64,000 nucleotides of DNA from Pseudomonas sp. NKUCC02_KPG. Lineage in GTDB: Bacteria > Pseudomonadota > Gammaproteobacteria > Pseudomonadales > Pseudomonadaceae. Positions 15,623 through 25,282 of the stretch are shown here, piece by piece. The position numbers and the translations under genes were made by a program. A model generated the notes under the pieces. The model worked only from the letters and a program-made list of their open reading frames with translations. It was not told the origin of the DNA and ran no database searches. Within the stretch, counting starts at the first letter, position 1; each line of letters begins with the position of its first letter. Where the stretch lies: contig NZ_JAHKRC010000001.1 of the NCBI RefSeq assembly GCF_019345465.1, positions 372,001-436,000 of the forward strand, written 5' to 3'.

Positions 15623-16540
15623 TTAATCCGCCAACGGAATCAACCCTGCTGCCAGGGCATCCAGCAAAACACGGACCTTGGGCAATGCCTGACGGCTTTT
15701 TGGCCACACCAAATTGATCGCCAAACCTTCGCTCGCCAGGTGGGGCAGCACTTCGACCAATGAACCATCGGCCAAATGCTGCTTGATCAGCCAGGTGGGC
15801 AACTGGGCGATGCCGCACCCCGCCAGCACCGTCATCACTTGCCCTTCCCCATCTCCTACGATGTACCTGGCGGGCATCACCCGGCGCTCTATGTCTCCGG
15901 GGCGGCTGCCTGCAAAGTTCCAGGGGCTGACCGTGCCGTCGGCCCGCCCATAGGCCACACACTGGTGATGCTCCAGATCGCGGTCGGTCAAAGGCGTGCC
16001 GTGAGTGCTCAGATAAGCTGGCGCGGCACAGAACACATGGCGCTCACGGCCCAGAAAACGGTGTTCCAGCGCAGCAGGCCAAATATCCGGCCCACCCACC
16101 CGCACGACGATATCCACACCCTCTTCGACCGGATCGATAAAGCGGTCCGAGAACGAAATGTGCGGCAGCAACAGGGCATGTTTCTGGACACACTGCAAAA
16201 TGACCGGCACCGCCTGCAACCGCCCAAAGGCTGCAGGCAAGTCGATGCGGATCCTGCCTTGCGGCTCGGCATTATCGGCCTGCATGGCCAGCTCGGCTTC
16301 TTCCAGCTCGGCCAGCACCCCGGTGCACGTGCGATAGAATGCCGCCCCGGCATCAGTCAATGCCAAGCGCCGGGTGGAGCGCTGAAACACACGTACCCCA
16401 AGCCTGTTTTCCAGGCGTGCGATGGCCTTGCTGATCGCCGAAGCGGTCAGGTTCAAGCGCTCGGCAGCCGCCCTGAAACTGCCTGAATCCGCAACACAGA
16501 CAAAGACATCGATACCCTTCAAGCGCTCGGAAGAAAACAT
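15623..16540 (-). CDS. LysR-family transcriptional regulator
   Basis: 305 residues. The N-terminal helix-turn-helix (FVCVADSGSFRAAAERLNLTASAISKAIARLENRLGVRVFQRSTRRLALTDAG) and C-terminal substrate-binding domain have the usual lengths, of the aaeR/dsdC-like PBP2_CrgA type. It is divergent from the NmrA-type oxidoreductase, with a 118 bp shared gap, and likely regulates that gene. Confidence 0.92.
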   Translation of the reverse strand: MFSSERLKGIDVFVCVADSGSFRAAAERLNLTASAISKAIARLENRLGVRVFQRSTRRLALTDAGAAFYRTCTGVLAELEEAELAMQADNAEPQGRIRIDLPAAFGRLQAVPVILQCVQKHALLLPHISFSDRFIDPVEEGVDIVVRVGGPDIWPAALEHRFLGRERHVFCAAPAYLSTHGTPLTDRDLEHHQCVAYGRADGTVSPWNFAGSRPGDIERRVMPARYIVGDGEGQVMTVLAGCGIAQLPTWLIKQHLADGSLVEVLPHLASEGLAINLVWPKSRQALPKVRVLLDALAAGLIPLAD

Positions 16541-16580
16541 GCACGCCCCGCCATTGGTGAATTCAGTTCATCTCATTCGA

Positions 16581-16586
16581 TATAAT
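16581..16586 (+). promoter_or_regulatory. Putative -10 box for the NmrA-family gene
   Basis: A perfect TATAAT lies 73 bases before the NmrA-family ATG, inside the LysR divergent gap. The -35 region is weak (TGAATT at 17 bp spacing), as expected of an activated promoter. The surrounding ATTCGATATAATGTAT is AT-rich and partly palindromic and could overlap a LysR site. Confidence 0.4.
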
Positions 16587-16658
16587 GTATCACAAATACG
16601 CCTGCACTTCCCCAGTAAGCTTGGCGCCAAGCCCTTACCCAAGCATCAGGCACTTTTT

Positions 16659-17546
16659 ATGACCTCGCACAAACCCACCGTTCTAATCACCGGCGCCACG
16701 GGCCAGATCGGCGGCGACACCCTGCGCAACCTCATGGCCGACGACACCATCACGCTGGTCGCGGCAGTACGCTCCCCCGCCAAGGCCAAGCCCTTTGAAG
16801 ACCAGGGCATTCGCACCGTGATCCTGGACTTCGATAAAGAAGAGACCCTGGCCCCGGCGCTGCAAGGCATCGATCGCGCCCTGCTCGTGACCGGCTATAC
16901 CGTGGACATGCTGCGCCAGAGCAAGGCGTTTCTCGATCAGGCAAAACAAGCCGGGGTGCAGCACATGGTGCATCTGGGCGCCTGCGGGCGTGACGACACC
17001 ACCATCGGCCATTGGGCCTGGCACCAGTTCGTGGAGCGCTATATTGAATGGTCGGGCTTTTCGTTCACCCACTTGCGGCCCGAGTGTTTCATGCAAAACC
17101 TGCTCAGCTACGATGGCACCCAGGCCGTAAAAGCCGGGGTCATCGAGCAATACACCGGTGATACGCCATTCAGTTGGGTAGATGGCGAAGACGTTGCCCG
17201 AGTAGCGGCACAAGCACTGCTCAACCCGGCAAGACATGGGGGCAAGACCTACCGCCTGGGCTACGACGTGCAATCCTATGGCAATATCGCGGCCATCATG
17301 ACCCGGGTGCTGGAGCAGCCGTTCAGCTACAACGCCCAGTCACCGGACGTATTTCTGGACAACATGCGCGCAGCCGGAGCCGAAATGGCCTACATGACGT
17401 GCGTAAAAGACAACTTCGCACGGATGGCTGCCGGGAAGATTCCCGGGGCCGACGAGACCTTTGACAACTTCTTCGAAATCACGGGCCGCCAGCCGGTGCG
17501 CTGGGAAGACTTTGTGCAAAAGCACCGCAAGGTTTTTGCCTATTGA
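16659..17546 (+). CDS. NmrA-family NAD(P)-binding oxidoreductase
   Basis: 295 residues from the ATG at 16659 (AGG upstream). An N-terminal Rossmann motif GATGQIGGDTLRNL binds NAD(P), followed by AAVRSPAKA and ALLVTGYTVDM. This is the atypical SDR group that includes NmrA and QorB (YtfG). There is no classic YxxxK in the usual place, so it may reduce quinones or sense redox state. It is divergent from a LysR regulator. A strong hairpin follows the stop. Confidence 0.88.
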   Translation: MTSHKPTVLITGATGQIGGDTLRNLMADDTITLVAAVRSPAKAKPFEDQGIRTVILDFDKEETLAPALQGIDRALLVTGYTVDMLRQSKAFLDQAKQAGVQHMVHLGACGRDDTTIGHWAWHQFVERYIEWSGFSFTHLRPECFMQNLLSYDGTQAVKAGVIEQYTGDTPFSWVDGEDVARVAAQALLNPARHGGKTYRLGYDVQSYGNIAAIMTRVLEQPFSYNAQSPDVFLDNMRAAGAEMAYMTCVKDNFARMAAGKIPGADETFDNFFEITGRQPVRWEDFVQKHRKVFAY

Positions 17547-17551
17547 TACAG

Positions 17552-17586
17552 CCCTTTAGCCGCTGCCACAGGCAGTGGCTAAAGGG
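17552..17586. terminator. Bidirectional hairpin between convergent genes
   Basis: CCCTTTAGCC (17552-17561) pairs with GGCTAAAGGG (17577-17586), with an inner GCTGCC/GGCAG extension. The stem is about 15 bp with a tiny loop. It sits between the ends of the NmrA-family gene and uxuA. There is no long T tract, but the symmetric position suits termination for both. Confidence 0.65.
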
Positions 17587-17609
17587 TCTGTGATGCAGGC
17601 CGCAGGGCG

Positions 17610-18785
17610 TTACGCCAGTTGCTGACGCATCGCCAGTTCAACCCCGCGAATCTCGGCCAGGCCTTTGAGGCGACCGATCAGCGAATAACCGGGGTTGCTC
17701 TTGCGGTGCTGGTCATCGAGCAACTGGTGGCCGTGGTCCGGGCGTAGTGGCAAGCGCGGGCCGCCTTCACGTTCACGGCGCAGGTCCTCAGCAACCAGCG
17801 CACCAATCACCCCGACCATGTCCACATCGCCACCCAGGTGATGAGCTTCGTGGAAGCTGCGCGGATCCGCTTCGCGGCGGGTCGAGCGCAGGTGGGTGAA
17901 GTAAATGAAGGGCGCAAACTGTTTGGCCATCGCCACCAGATCATTGTCTTCACGCACGCCATAGGAGCCGGTGCAGAAGGTCAGACCGTTGGCCGGGCTT
18001 GGCGCAGCATCCAGCAGCCATTGCGCGTCTGCCGCGGTGGACAGGATACGCGGCAGGCCCAGCAGCGCCCGCGGTGGATCGTCCGGGTGAATGGCCATGC
18101 GCACTCCCGCCTCTTCCGCGACCGGGATCACTTCACGCAAGAAATACCCCAGATGCTCGCGCAATTTCGCTTCGTCAATATCGGCGTAGGTGCGCAGTAA
18201 GGCGCGGAAATCTTCCAGGGTGTAATGCTCTTCGGCACCCGGAAGGCCTGCAATCAGGGTGTTGACCAGCTTCTCGCTCTGCTCGGGGGTGAGTGCGTCG
18301 AAATAGGCCTGGGCTTGCTGGATATCTTCAGTGCTGTACTCGGCCTGTGCTCCCGGGCGCTGGAGGATAAACAGGTCGAAAGCGGCAAAGGCGGTCTGGT
18401 CGAAACGCAGCGCCCAGCCGCCATCTTCCATCTCCCAGGCCAGGTCGGTACGGGTCCAGTCCAGCACGGGCATAAAGTTGTAGCAGACAATATCGATGCC
18501 GCAGCTCGCCAGATTGCGCACGCTCTGCTGGTAGTTGGCGATGTACTCGTCACGACGGCCACAACCGCGCTTGATGTCCTCATGCACCGGAATGCTTTCC
18601 ACCACCGACCAGGTCAGGCCGGCGTCTTCAATCATTTGCTTGCGTGCGGCAATCGCTGCCACTGGCCATACCTGACCATTGGGGATGTCGTGCAATGCAG
18701 TGACAATACCGGTCGCTCCGGTCTGGCGCACATCTGCCAGCGAAATCGGGTCCTGGGGGCCAAACCAGCGCCAAGTCTGTTCCAT
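17610..18785 (-). CDS. uxuA: Mannonate dehydratase UxuA
   Basis: 391 residues, the family length. It begins [37 protein letters not shown], a clear UxuA N-terminus. Metal-site regions include [50 protein letters not shown] and [11 protein letters not shown]. It dehydrates D-mannonate to 2-keto-3-deoxygluconate (KDG). It is the last gene of the leftward operon, 17 bp after uxuB. A second, unrelated mannonate dehydratase (ManD) is in the same operon. Confidence 0.95.
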   Translation of the reverse strand: MEQTWRWFGPQDPISLADVRQTGATGIVTALHDIPNGQVWPVAAIAARKQMIEDAGLTWSVVESIPVHEDIKRGCGRRDEYIANYQQSVRNLASCGIDIVCYNFMPVLDWTRTDLAWEMEDGGWALRFDQTAFAAFDLFILQRPGAQAEYSTEDIQQAQAYFDALTPEQSEKLVNTLIAGLPGAEEHYTLEDFRALLRTYADIDEAKLREHLGYFLREVIPVAEEAGVRMAIHPDDPPRALLGLPRILSTAADAQWLLDAAPSPANGLTFCTGSYGVREDNDLVAMAKQFAPFIYFTHLRSTRREADPRSFHEAHHLGGDVDMVGVIGALVAEDLRREREGGPRLPLRPDHGHQLLDDQHRKSNPGYSLIGRLKGLAEIRGVELAMRQQLA

Positions 18786-18802
18786 GTCTATCTCCCTTCT
18801 TG

Positions 18803-20242
18803 TTAGTTGTGTGCTGCAAAGTTTTTTAAGTGGCCAGCCATGCCGGTGTGTTCAATGGCGCTGTACGCCCGGTGAACCGCATCACGAAAGGCTGGACGCG
18901 CCGACAGTTCGGCCGCAAATACCTGATGCAGATCAAGAAACCCGTCGACTCGCTGAGCACCTTCCAGGCTGCCCGCCAAGTCGGCGAAAACGGCGTTTAG
19001 CGGGTCATCAACGACATGCGGCAAAGGCTGCGTGCAGTAGTGGATCCAGGCCGCAATCCCCAATGCGATGCAGTCAATGTCACGCCCGGCATCAAGCAGC
19101 TGCTGCGCGCCTTGCAACCACCGCTGCGGCAGTTTTTGCGAGCCATCCATGGCGATCTGGCGCAGGCGATGTTGCAGGCTGTCGTTGGCAAACCTCGCGC
19201 AAAGATCACGGGCGTAACCTGCGGTATCAATACCCACGGGCATGGACAGGGTCGGCGCTGCTTCCTCGCCCATGTAACACTGGATAAACCGCAGCAGATC
19301 AGGATCGCTGATCGCGTCGAACACCGTCTCGTACCCCGCAAGCAAGCCGATATAGGCCAGCAACGAGTGACTGCCGTTGAGCATGCGCAGCTTCATGGTT
19401 TCGAACGGCCGCACATCAGCGACCATCTGCACGCCCTCCACTTCCCAGTCGGGGCGGCCCTGAGGGAAGTGGTCCTCGATCACCCACTGGCTGAAGCTTT
19501 CGCACACCACTGCCGCGGGGTCCTGGCAACCGAGCTGCTGCAGACCGCTGAACGCCTGCGCGTCCATGGCCGGAACGATGCGGTCGACCATGCAACCGGG
19601 AAACGCCACCTGCTGCTCGATCCACTGTGCCAGCTCGCTGCCTGGCTCCTCCAGCCCCATAACGGCCTGACGGGTACGCTGACCGTTATCCGGCATGTTG
19701 TCGCAACACAGCACAGTAAAAGCCGGGATGCCTGCCGCATGTCGGCGGCGCAAGGCCTCCAGCACAATTCCCGGTGCCGTACGCGGTGTCTGCGGGTGGG
19801 CAAGGTCATGGACAATCGCCGGATCCTGCAGGCACAACTTCCCCGTAGCCGGGTTCAGGCAGTAGCCTTTTTCGGTGACAGTGAGGGTGACAATCCGCGT
19901 GCGCGGGTCGGCCATACGCTGCAACAGTTGCTGCAGCTCCTCACCGCCATCACCGACATACAGGGCTTCGCGCATTACCCTGATATCGCGCAATGTCACC
20001 TGTTCGCGATCACGGTATTCAGCCACCGTATAGCGGCATTGCTGTTCGCGCAGTTGCTCCACCAGCGTGCGATTGGAGCGCAAGTTGGCACTGCACACCC
20101 CCCACGGGCTTGCACCGTGGCGATTGAGATGGCGCTGCAAATAGACCGCTTGGTGGGCGCGATGAAACGCCCCCAGGCCCAGGTGCACAATCCCGATATC
20201 AGCCGCTGTGGCCACCGAAGGTACTCGTTCAACGACAGGCAT
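18803..20242 (-). CDS. uxuB: Fructuronate reductase / mannitol dehydrogenase family (UxuB-like)
   Basis: 479 residues from the ATG at 20242 (GAGGAG upstream). The NAD-binding N-terminus ([19 protein letters not shown]) and C-terminal polyol dehydrogenase domain ([21 protein letters not shown], a K-x4-N-x2-H-like catalytic pattern) are complete. The family interconverts fructuronate and mannonate or oxidises mannitol/tagaturonate. Position directly before uxuA favours fructuronate reductase. The gap to the MFS gene is 11 bp. Confidence 0.88.
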   Translation of the reverse strand: MPVVERVPSVATAADIGIVHLGLGAFHRAHQAVYLQRHLNRHGASPWGVCSANLRSNRTLVEQLREQQCRYTVAEYRDREQVTLRDIRVMREALYVGDGGEELQQLLQRMADPRTRIVTLTVTEKGYCLNPATGKLCLQDPAIVHDLAHPQTPRTAPGIVLEALRRRHAAGIPAFTVLCCDNMPDNGQRTRQAVMGLEEPGSELAQWIEQQVAFPGCMVDRIVPAMDAQAFSGLQQLGCQDPAAVVCESFSQWVIEDHFPQGRPDWEVEGVQMVADVRPFETMKLRMLNGSHSLLAYIGLLAGYETVFDAISDPDLLRFIQCYMGEEAAPTLSMPVGIDTAGYARDLCARFANDSLQHRLRQIAMDGSQKLPQRWLQGAQQLLDAGRDIDCIALGIAAWIHYCTQPLPHVVDDPLNAVFADLAGSLEGAQRVDGFLDLHQVFAAELSARPAFRDAVHRAYSAIEHTGMAGHLKNFAAHN

Positions 20243-20253
20243 CGACCTTCTCC

Positions 20254-21534
20254 TCACGCCGAAGCAGGCAAGACGCTGCCTGCTGGCGGCAGGGCTTCAT
20301 CGATGACCGGAAGCGGTTTGACATAGCGCGCCACACACACTGCACCGATGATGGTCAGCAACCCCGCCAGCAGGAAGGCGCTGGTGAACGAGCCGGTGAA
20401 CTGCACCAGAAAACCGGTCAGGGTCGGGCCGATGATGCCCGAGGTATTGGCCAGGAAGTGCATGAAGCCACTGACACCACCGACGCGGGCGGCAGGCACC
20501 GTGTCCTGGATGATTGCCCAGTAAATGGCACCGGTGAGGTACAGGAAGAACACCGCCAGCGCCACCAGAGCGACCGCCGGATACAGGGTTTTGACGATCC
20601 CGGCAAAGCCGATGCACACGGCACACGCCAACAGACAGGTCACCAGCACTACCTTGCGCGAAAACATCATGCGCCCGGTTTTCTTGAACACGAAGTCGGA
20701 GATAAAGCCGCCCAACGCCAGACCAAGGAAGCCCAGCACCCAAGGAATAACCGTGGCGATACTCATCTCCTTGACGTTAAGGCCGTGAGCCATGGTCAGG
20801 TAGCTGGGGAACCAGGTGAGGAAGAAGAACAGCGTGTAGTTGTACGAGAAGAACGCCAGCGAAGTGAACAGTACTGTCGGTTGCTTGAGGTAGTAGCGCA
20901 ATGGATGAACCGGCTGGGCCGCCAACTCGCTCTGGCCTTCGCCCTGAGCGATCTCTTCAGCGATTTTGCCGGTTGGCTTGTCCTTGACGAACTTGTACCA
21001 GACCGCGGCCCATACCAGACCAATCAGCATGATGATGATAAACGACACTTTCCAGCCGTAGCTGATGGCGATAAAGCCCACTACCGGCCCGGAAATCGCA
21101 CCACCCAAAGGGGTACCGGACATGGACGAGCCTAGTGCCCGCGCCCGCTGCTTGGGGGTGTACCAGTTGTTGACCATCTTGCTGGTGGTCACGCTGAGCG
21201 GGCCTTCACCCATGCCGAACAGGATGCGGATAAACACCAGCGACATAAAGCCCACGGTCAGCACCGTAAGGCCACTGAACAGCGACCACAGCACCATGGC
21301 CAGCAGCAGCGTGGTTTTTGCGCCGTAGCGGTCGGCCGCCCAGCCGCCGATAAAGTTGAATGCCGCATAACCGACAAAGAAACTACTGAAGATCATGCCC
21401 ATCTCACCCGTGGTCAGACCGTAGTCTTTCTGGATGAAGGGGGCGGCGACGGACAATGCCGAGCGATCCAGGTAGTTAATGACGCCTGCCAGGAACAGCA
21501 TGATGATGACTAAGGTACGACCTTGACCAAACAT
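20254..21534 (-). CDS. MFS transporter, anion:cation symporter family (hexuronate/aldonate-like)
   Basis: 426 residues and 12 predicted membrane helices. The N-terminus FLAGVINYLDRSALSVAAPFIQKDYGL is typical of the ACS family that includes ExuT, GarP and DgoT. MFS signature loops are seen near GWAADRYGAKTT. It takes up sugar acids with protons, and with this operon D-glucuronate, fructuronate or mannonate are the likely substrates. It begins a sub-block after a palindromic repeat that separates it from the dehydrogenase gene. Confidence 0.88.
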   Translation of the reverse strand: MFGQGRTLVIIMLFLAGVINYLDRSALSVAAPFIQKDYGLTTGEMGMIFSSFFVGYAAFNFIGGWAADRYGAKTTLLLAMVLWSLFSGLTVLTVGFMSLVFIRILFGMGEGPLSVTTSKMVNNWYTPKQRARALGSSMSGTPLGGAISGPVVGFIAISYGWKVSFIIIMLIGLVWAAVWYKFVKDKPTGKIAEEIAQGEGQSELAAQPVHPLRYYLKQPTVLFTSLAFFSYNYTLFFFLTWFPSYLTMAHGLNVKEMSIATVIPWVLGFLGLALGGFISDFVFKKTGRMMFSRKVVLVTCLLACAVCIGFAGIVKTLYPAVALVALAVFFLYLTGAIYWAIIQDTVPAARVGGVSGFMHFLANTSGIIGPTLTGFLVQFTGSFTSAFLLAGLLTIIGAVCVARYVKPLPVIDEALPPAGSVLPASA

Positions 21535-21613
21535 TGGAACCTCCCGCTTGTTGTTTTATTCGGTGAGGGTGCTCGCTGGGAGCACGTGAAACTGTGTGCG
21601 GTACGCAAAACTC

Positions 21614-21744
21614 GTAGCAGTTGCCGAAGACTGCGTCCGGCAGCGAAGCTGTCGTAAGGTCAGGTTCTTCGGTGTGCCAGGCAAACCTGAAACGCCGGGT
21701 TTACGATGGCTGCGCGATCGGACTTAGCCTGCGGCAACTGCTAC
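21614..21744. repeat. 131 bp palindromic intergenic repeat
   Basis: GTAGCAGTTGCCG (21614-21626) and its exact reverse complement CGGCAACTGCTAC (21732-21744) bound the element, with further partial internal pairing. It has the look of the Pseudomonas intergenic palindromes other than REP. Its right end overlaps the dehydrogenase gene: the TAG stop of that gene (21741-21743) is part of the repeat arm. Confidence 0.75.
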
Positions 21745-22775
21745 AAGATCTCCTTGGGGTTGAGTTGCACCAGCACCTTGCGCGTCTGCTCGGGATGGTT
21801 CTCGATCAAGGCAATCGCCTGCGGCATTTCATCGAAATGGATGCGGTGGCTGATCATTTCCTGAACCTGCAATTTGCCGCTGGCGATCAACTCGATCACC
21901 CGAGCGAACTTGCGGTTGTTCAGCCGCGAACCCACCAGGGTCAGTTCTTTCTTGATCATTTCCAACTGCACCAGATCGGTTGGCGTGGTGCTGAACCCCA
22001 GCAGCCCGATACGCCCCGCCGCTGAGGCAATGCGCACCATTTGCGGCATCAATGCGGGAATGCAAGCGGCGTCGACAATCAGCGGCACACCTTCGCCAGC
22101 GGTCAATTCGCGCATCGTCGCTTCGACGTCCACGTCCTTGCCGTTCAGGGTGCGGCTGGCCCCAAAGGCACGGGCGGTTTCAAGGCGTTCGTCAATCACA
22201 TCGGTCACGGTGATGTCGGTCAGGCCCAGTGCCCGCGCCATTTGCACCAGGGTCAGGCCGATCACACCAGCGCCGTAAATCAGCAGGCTGTCACCCGGCT
22301 GCGGCTGCATACGGTCGAGCACGTTAAGGGCGATGGAGTACGGCTCCACTAAAGCCGCATGGCTGAGTGACATGCCGTCCGGCAAGCGATGAACATTGCT
22401 CGCCGGCACGCAGACCTGCTCACTGAAACCGCCGTCACGGTGTACGCCGATCACTTGCAGCTTGGTACAGACGTTGGGGCGATTGATCCGGCAGGGGTAG
22501 CAGGTGCCGCAGCTGATCACCGGGTCGATGCACACGCGATCACCGACCTTGATCTGGGTCACATCCGCACCCACGTCGCTGACCACTCCGGAGAACTCAT
22601 GGCCGGTTACCCGCGGGAAGCGCACAAAAGCGTTCTGGCCGTGGATGATATGCAGGTCAGAGCCGCAGATACCGGCATAGGCCACATCGACCTTGACCTC
22701 ATTGCGCGCCAGTTGCGGGGCGTCGACCTGGGCCAGGCCGAACTCAAAGGGAGCTCTTACTTGAAACGCTTTCAT
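21741..22775 (-). CDS. Zinc-dependent alcohol/polyol dehydrogenase (LgoD/RspB-like)
   Basis: 344 residues from the ATG at 22775 (AGGAG upstream). It is a medium-chain dehydrogenase with catalytic zinc ligands in [12 protein letters not shown] and TGHEFSG, and a structural zinc loop with Cys spacing [15 protein letters not shown]. The NAD-binding region is [21 protein letters not shown]. It resembles enzymes that oxidise L-gulonate, L-galactonate or L-idonate, and pairs with the downstream-facing ManD gene as in RspAB arrangements. Substrate is inferred. Confidence 0.87.
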   Translation of the reverse strand: MKAFQVRAPFEFGLAQVDAPQLARNEVKVDVAYAGICGSDLHIIHGQNAFVRFPRVTGHEFSGVVSDVGADVTQIKVGDRVCIDPVISCGTCYPCRINRPNVCTKLQVIGVHRDGGFSEQVCVPASNVHRLPDGMSLSHAALVEPYSIALNVLDRMQPQPGDSLLIYGAGVIGLTLVQMARALGLTDITVTDVIDERLETARAFGASRTLNGKDVDVEATMRELTAGEGVPLIVDAACIPALMPQMVRIASAAGRIGLLGFSTTPTDLVQLEMIKKELTLVGSRLNNRKFARVIELIASGKLQVQEMISHRIHFDEMPQAIALIENHPEQTRKVLVQLNPKEIL

Positions 22776-22852
22776 CGGGTAACTCCTGCCAGGGCATGAC
22801 GCCCCGTTTTTTATAGTTATTAAACAGTCGAGCAATAAGCTTTTAAGCGGTA

Positions 22853-24064
22853 TTACCAGTGCCAGAGCGTGCCGTCTTCCAGACGATTGACCGGCAGGCT
22901 GGCGCGTTTGTAGGGGTATCTGGCAGCCAGTTCTTCGTTGATGTCGACGCCATGGCCCGGTGTTTCACCTGGCGTGAAATGACCGTCCTCAAAGCGATAG
23001 GCATGGGGGAAGACTTCATCGGTCAGCGGGTCGTGAGGCATGTGCTCCTGGATGCCGAAATTGGGCACCCAGGTATCGAAATGCAGCGCCGCGCCCATGG
23101 TCACCGGCGACAGGTCGGTGGCGCCATGAAAGCCGGTACGCACCTGATACAGCGCGGCAAAATCAGCGATCCGCCGTACATGAGTGATGCCACCCGCGTG
23201 CACCAGGGTGGCGCGGATATAGTCGATCAACTGCTCCTGAATCAGCTCGCGGCAGTCGTGGATCGAGTTGAACACCTCGCCCACCGCCAGCGGTGTGGTG
23301 GTGTGCTGGCGGATCAAACGGAAGGCTTCCTGGTTCTCGGCCGGCGTACAGTCTTCGAGCCAGAACAGATTGAACGGCTCCACCGCCTTGCCCAAGCGCC
23401 CCGCTTCAATCGGCGTGAGGCGATGGTGGACGTCATGCAGGATGTGCAGGTCGTCACCAAAGCGCTCGCGCACGGCGGCAAACAGCTTGGGCACATGGTT
23501 GAGGTATTTGGCGGTGTCCCACACATGCTCTGCTGGCAGGTCGCTGTCGGCTGGTTCATAGCGTTCGCCGCTGCGCTTGGCTACGCCATAGGTGGTGGCA
23601 ATGCCGGGTATACCGCATTGCACACGCACCGCCTTGTAGCCCAGTTCAACATGACGGGCGACTTCGTCCAGGCAACCTTCGATGTCCTTGCCGGTGGCAT
23701 GCCCGTACACCATGACCCGCTCGCGGCTCTTGCCGCCAAGCAACTGGTACAGGGGCATATTGGCGGCCTTGGCCTTGATATCCCACAGCGCCACGTCGAC
23801 AGCGGCAATCGCGGTCATGGTGACCGGGCCACGGCGCCAGTAGGCACCGCGATACAGGTATTGCCAGATATCTTCGATGCGTTGGGCATCCCGCCCGATC
23901 AGCGCAGGCAGCACGTGTTCTTCGAGGTAGGCAACGACTGCCATTTCGCGGCCATTGAGGGTGGCATCGCCGATGCCGTAGACCCCGGAATCGGTGACAA
24001 TTTTCAGGGTGATCAGGTTGCGACCCGGGCAGGTAACAATCACGCGCGCTTCAACAATCTTCAT
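22853..24064 (-). CDS. manD: D-mannonate dehydratase, enolase superfamily (ManD/RspA type)
   Basis: 403 residues, the family length. It starts [27 protein letters not shown]. Enolase-superfamily metal ligands are seen in [10 protein letters not shown] (Asp), WLEDCTPAE (Glu) and VGEVFNS (Glu). The His in [10 protein letters not shown] and [11 protein letters not shown], and the C-terminal GTLWHW, fit the ManD group. It dehydrates mannonate (or gluconate, in low-activity members) to KDG. It lies 4 bp after kdgK. Co-occurrence with UxuA is unusual. Confidence 0.9.
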   Translation of the reverse strand: MKIVEARVIVTCPGRNLITLKIVTDSGVYGIGDATLNGREMAVVAYLEEHVLPALIGRDAQRIEDIWQYLYRGAYWRRGPVTMTAIAAVDVALWDIKAKAANMPLYQLLGGKSRERVMVYGHATGKDIEGCLDEVARHVELGYKAVRVQCGIPGIATTYGVAKRSGERYEPADSDLPAEHVWDTAKYLNHVPKLFAAVRERFGDDLHILHDVHHRLTPIEAGRLGKAVEPFNLFWLEDCTPAENQEAFRLIRQHTTTPLAVGEVFNSIHDCRELIQEQLIDYIRATLVHAGGITHVRRIADFAALYQVRTGFHGATDLSPVTMGAALHFDTWVPNFGIQEHMPHDPLTDEVFPHAYRFEDGHFTPGETPGHGVDINEELAARYPYKRASLPVNRLEDGTLWHW

Positions 24065-24068
24065 GGGT

Positions 24069-25070
24069 TCAGGCCTCGGCGACAGAAGAAAAGACAGGCA
24101 TGTGCAGGTTCGGCATGGCGCCTGCCGGGATCAGTGCGCCGGGGTGCTGCACCACTTCCGCCGCCAGCTGGTGCCCCCAGCGCGCGGCCAGTTGTGGCGT
24201 ACCGCCTTGCAAGCGGCAGGCAAGGTAAGCCGCACTGAATGAGTCGCCTGCCGCCGTGGTATCAACGATTCGCTGCACCTTCTCGGCGGGCACCTCGTAA
24301 CGGCCGGCGGCGCACTGGATCAAGCACGAATCCGGACCACGCTTGAGTGCCACTTCGCCCACCCCAAACTGGGCATAAGCGCGAAACAAGGCCTCGTGAT
24401 CGGCATAACCGAACAACGCGGCGTCATCTTCCCAGGTGATCAGGGCCAGATCGGTCAGGCGCAGCATGTCGCTGTATGCCTGGCGCGCTGAAGGCGCATC
24501 GGACCATAAATGGGGGCGATAATTGTTGTCGAAGACGATGCGCGTGCCGCTCTCGCGGGCCAGACGCAGGGCCAGCATCAGGCGTTCGCGGCCGCCGGGG
24601 GTAAGGATCGCCAGGCTGATGCCGCTCAGGTAGACATAGTCGTAATCGGCCAGAGCACGCAGAACGGCATCCGCCTCAGGCCCGTCGAAAACCCGCCGGG
24701 CGGCGGCTTCGCCACGCCAGTAGGCAAAACGGCGTTCACCCTGGTCATCGGTCTGAATGAAGTACAGGCCCGGCAGCGCATCCTTGATCACCCGCACATG
24801 CTGATCGCCGACACCTTCATCGCGCCACAACTGACGCATGGCCGTGCTGAAAGCGTCCGCGCCAATGGCGGTTACATAGTCGGCAACAATTCCGTTACCG
24901 GCGCCCAGGCGGGACAAGTACACCGCCGCATTGAGCGTATCGCCACCGAAGGTCTGGCTGAACACGGCACCCGGCTGGCCGCGCATCTCAATCATGCACT
25001 CGCCCACCAGTGCCACCCGCAGGGGCTGGGTCAAATTGGCCTGTGGGCAATGCCCGAGGGTTACCGTCAT
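24069..25070 (-). CDS. kdgK: 2-dehydro-3-deoxygluconokinase (PfkB family)
   Basis: 333 residues from the ATG at 25070. The ribosome site is weak, and upstream starts extend into the operator region. The PfkB sugar kinase pattern includes [27 protein letters not shown] (first signature) and [15 protein letters not shown] (catalytic Asp and anion hole). It phosphorylates KDG to KDPG, which the Entner-Doudoroff aldolase splits. It is first in the leftward operon and divergent from an IclR regulator. Confidence 0.9.
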   Translation of the reverse strand: MTVTLGHCPQANLTQPLRVALVGECMIEMRGQPGAVFSQTFGGDTLNAAVYLSRLGAGNGIVADYVTAIGADAFSTAMRQLWRDEGVGDQHVRVIKDALPGLYFIQTDDQGERRFAYWRGEAAARRVFDGPEADAVLRALADYDYVYLSGISLAILTPGGRERLMLALRLARESGTRIVFDNNYRPHLWSDAPSARQAYSDMLRLTDLALITWEDDAALFGYADHEALFRAYAQFGVGEVALKRGPDSCLIQCAAGRYEVPAEKVQRIVDTTAAGDSFSAAYLACRLQGGTPQLAARWGHQLAAEVVQHPGALIPAGAMPNLHMPVFSSVAEA

Positions 25071-25153
25071 CTCTGCGCGCCTTGTTTTTATGGGTCGCTT
25101 TGCGTCGACACAGGCACCGGAGGGTGACAGTGCGTCGAGCTGATTATTATTTT

Positions 25154-25168
25154 TGGAACGGCGTTTCA
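25154..25168. promoter_or_regulatory. IclR/KdgR-type operator 1
   Basis: TGGAACGGCGTTTCA is an imperfect palindrome with half-sites GGAAC/GTTTC around 3 bp, close to the KdgR consensus half GAAAC/GTTTC. It lies 84 bp before kdgK and 115 bp before the IclR gene, in the shared gap. Confidence 0.6.
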
Positions 25169-25221
25169 TTTTTTCGCTTGAGGTCGAGTTTAATCAAAAT
25201 CCGAACACCGTCAAGAAAAAT

Positions 25222-25234
25222 GAAACAGCGTTTC
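25222..25234. promoter_or_regulatory. IclR/KdgR-type operator 2
   Basis: GAAAC-AGC-GTTTC is a perfect palindrome. It lies 48 bp before the IclR-family ATG and 67 bp centre-to-centre from operator 1. It could serve autoregulation, and with operator 1 allow looping or cooperative binding. Confidence 0.65.
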
Positions 25235-25282
25235 GATTCTCTACGGTATATCCTTGTTTTTTTAAATTGCGTTGGAGCCTTC

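Noticed and set aside
22859..24238. 459-codon open frame on the + strand
   Set aside because: Lies antisense to manD and the end of kdgK. High-GC third positions leave long open antisense frames in this genome.
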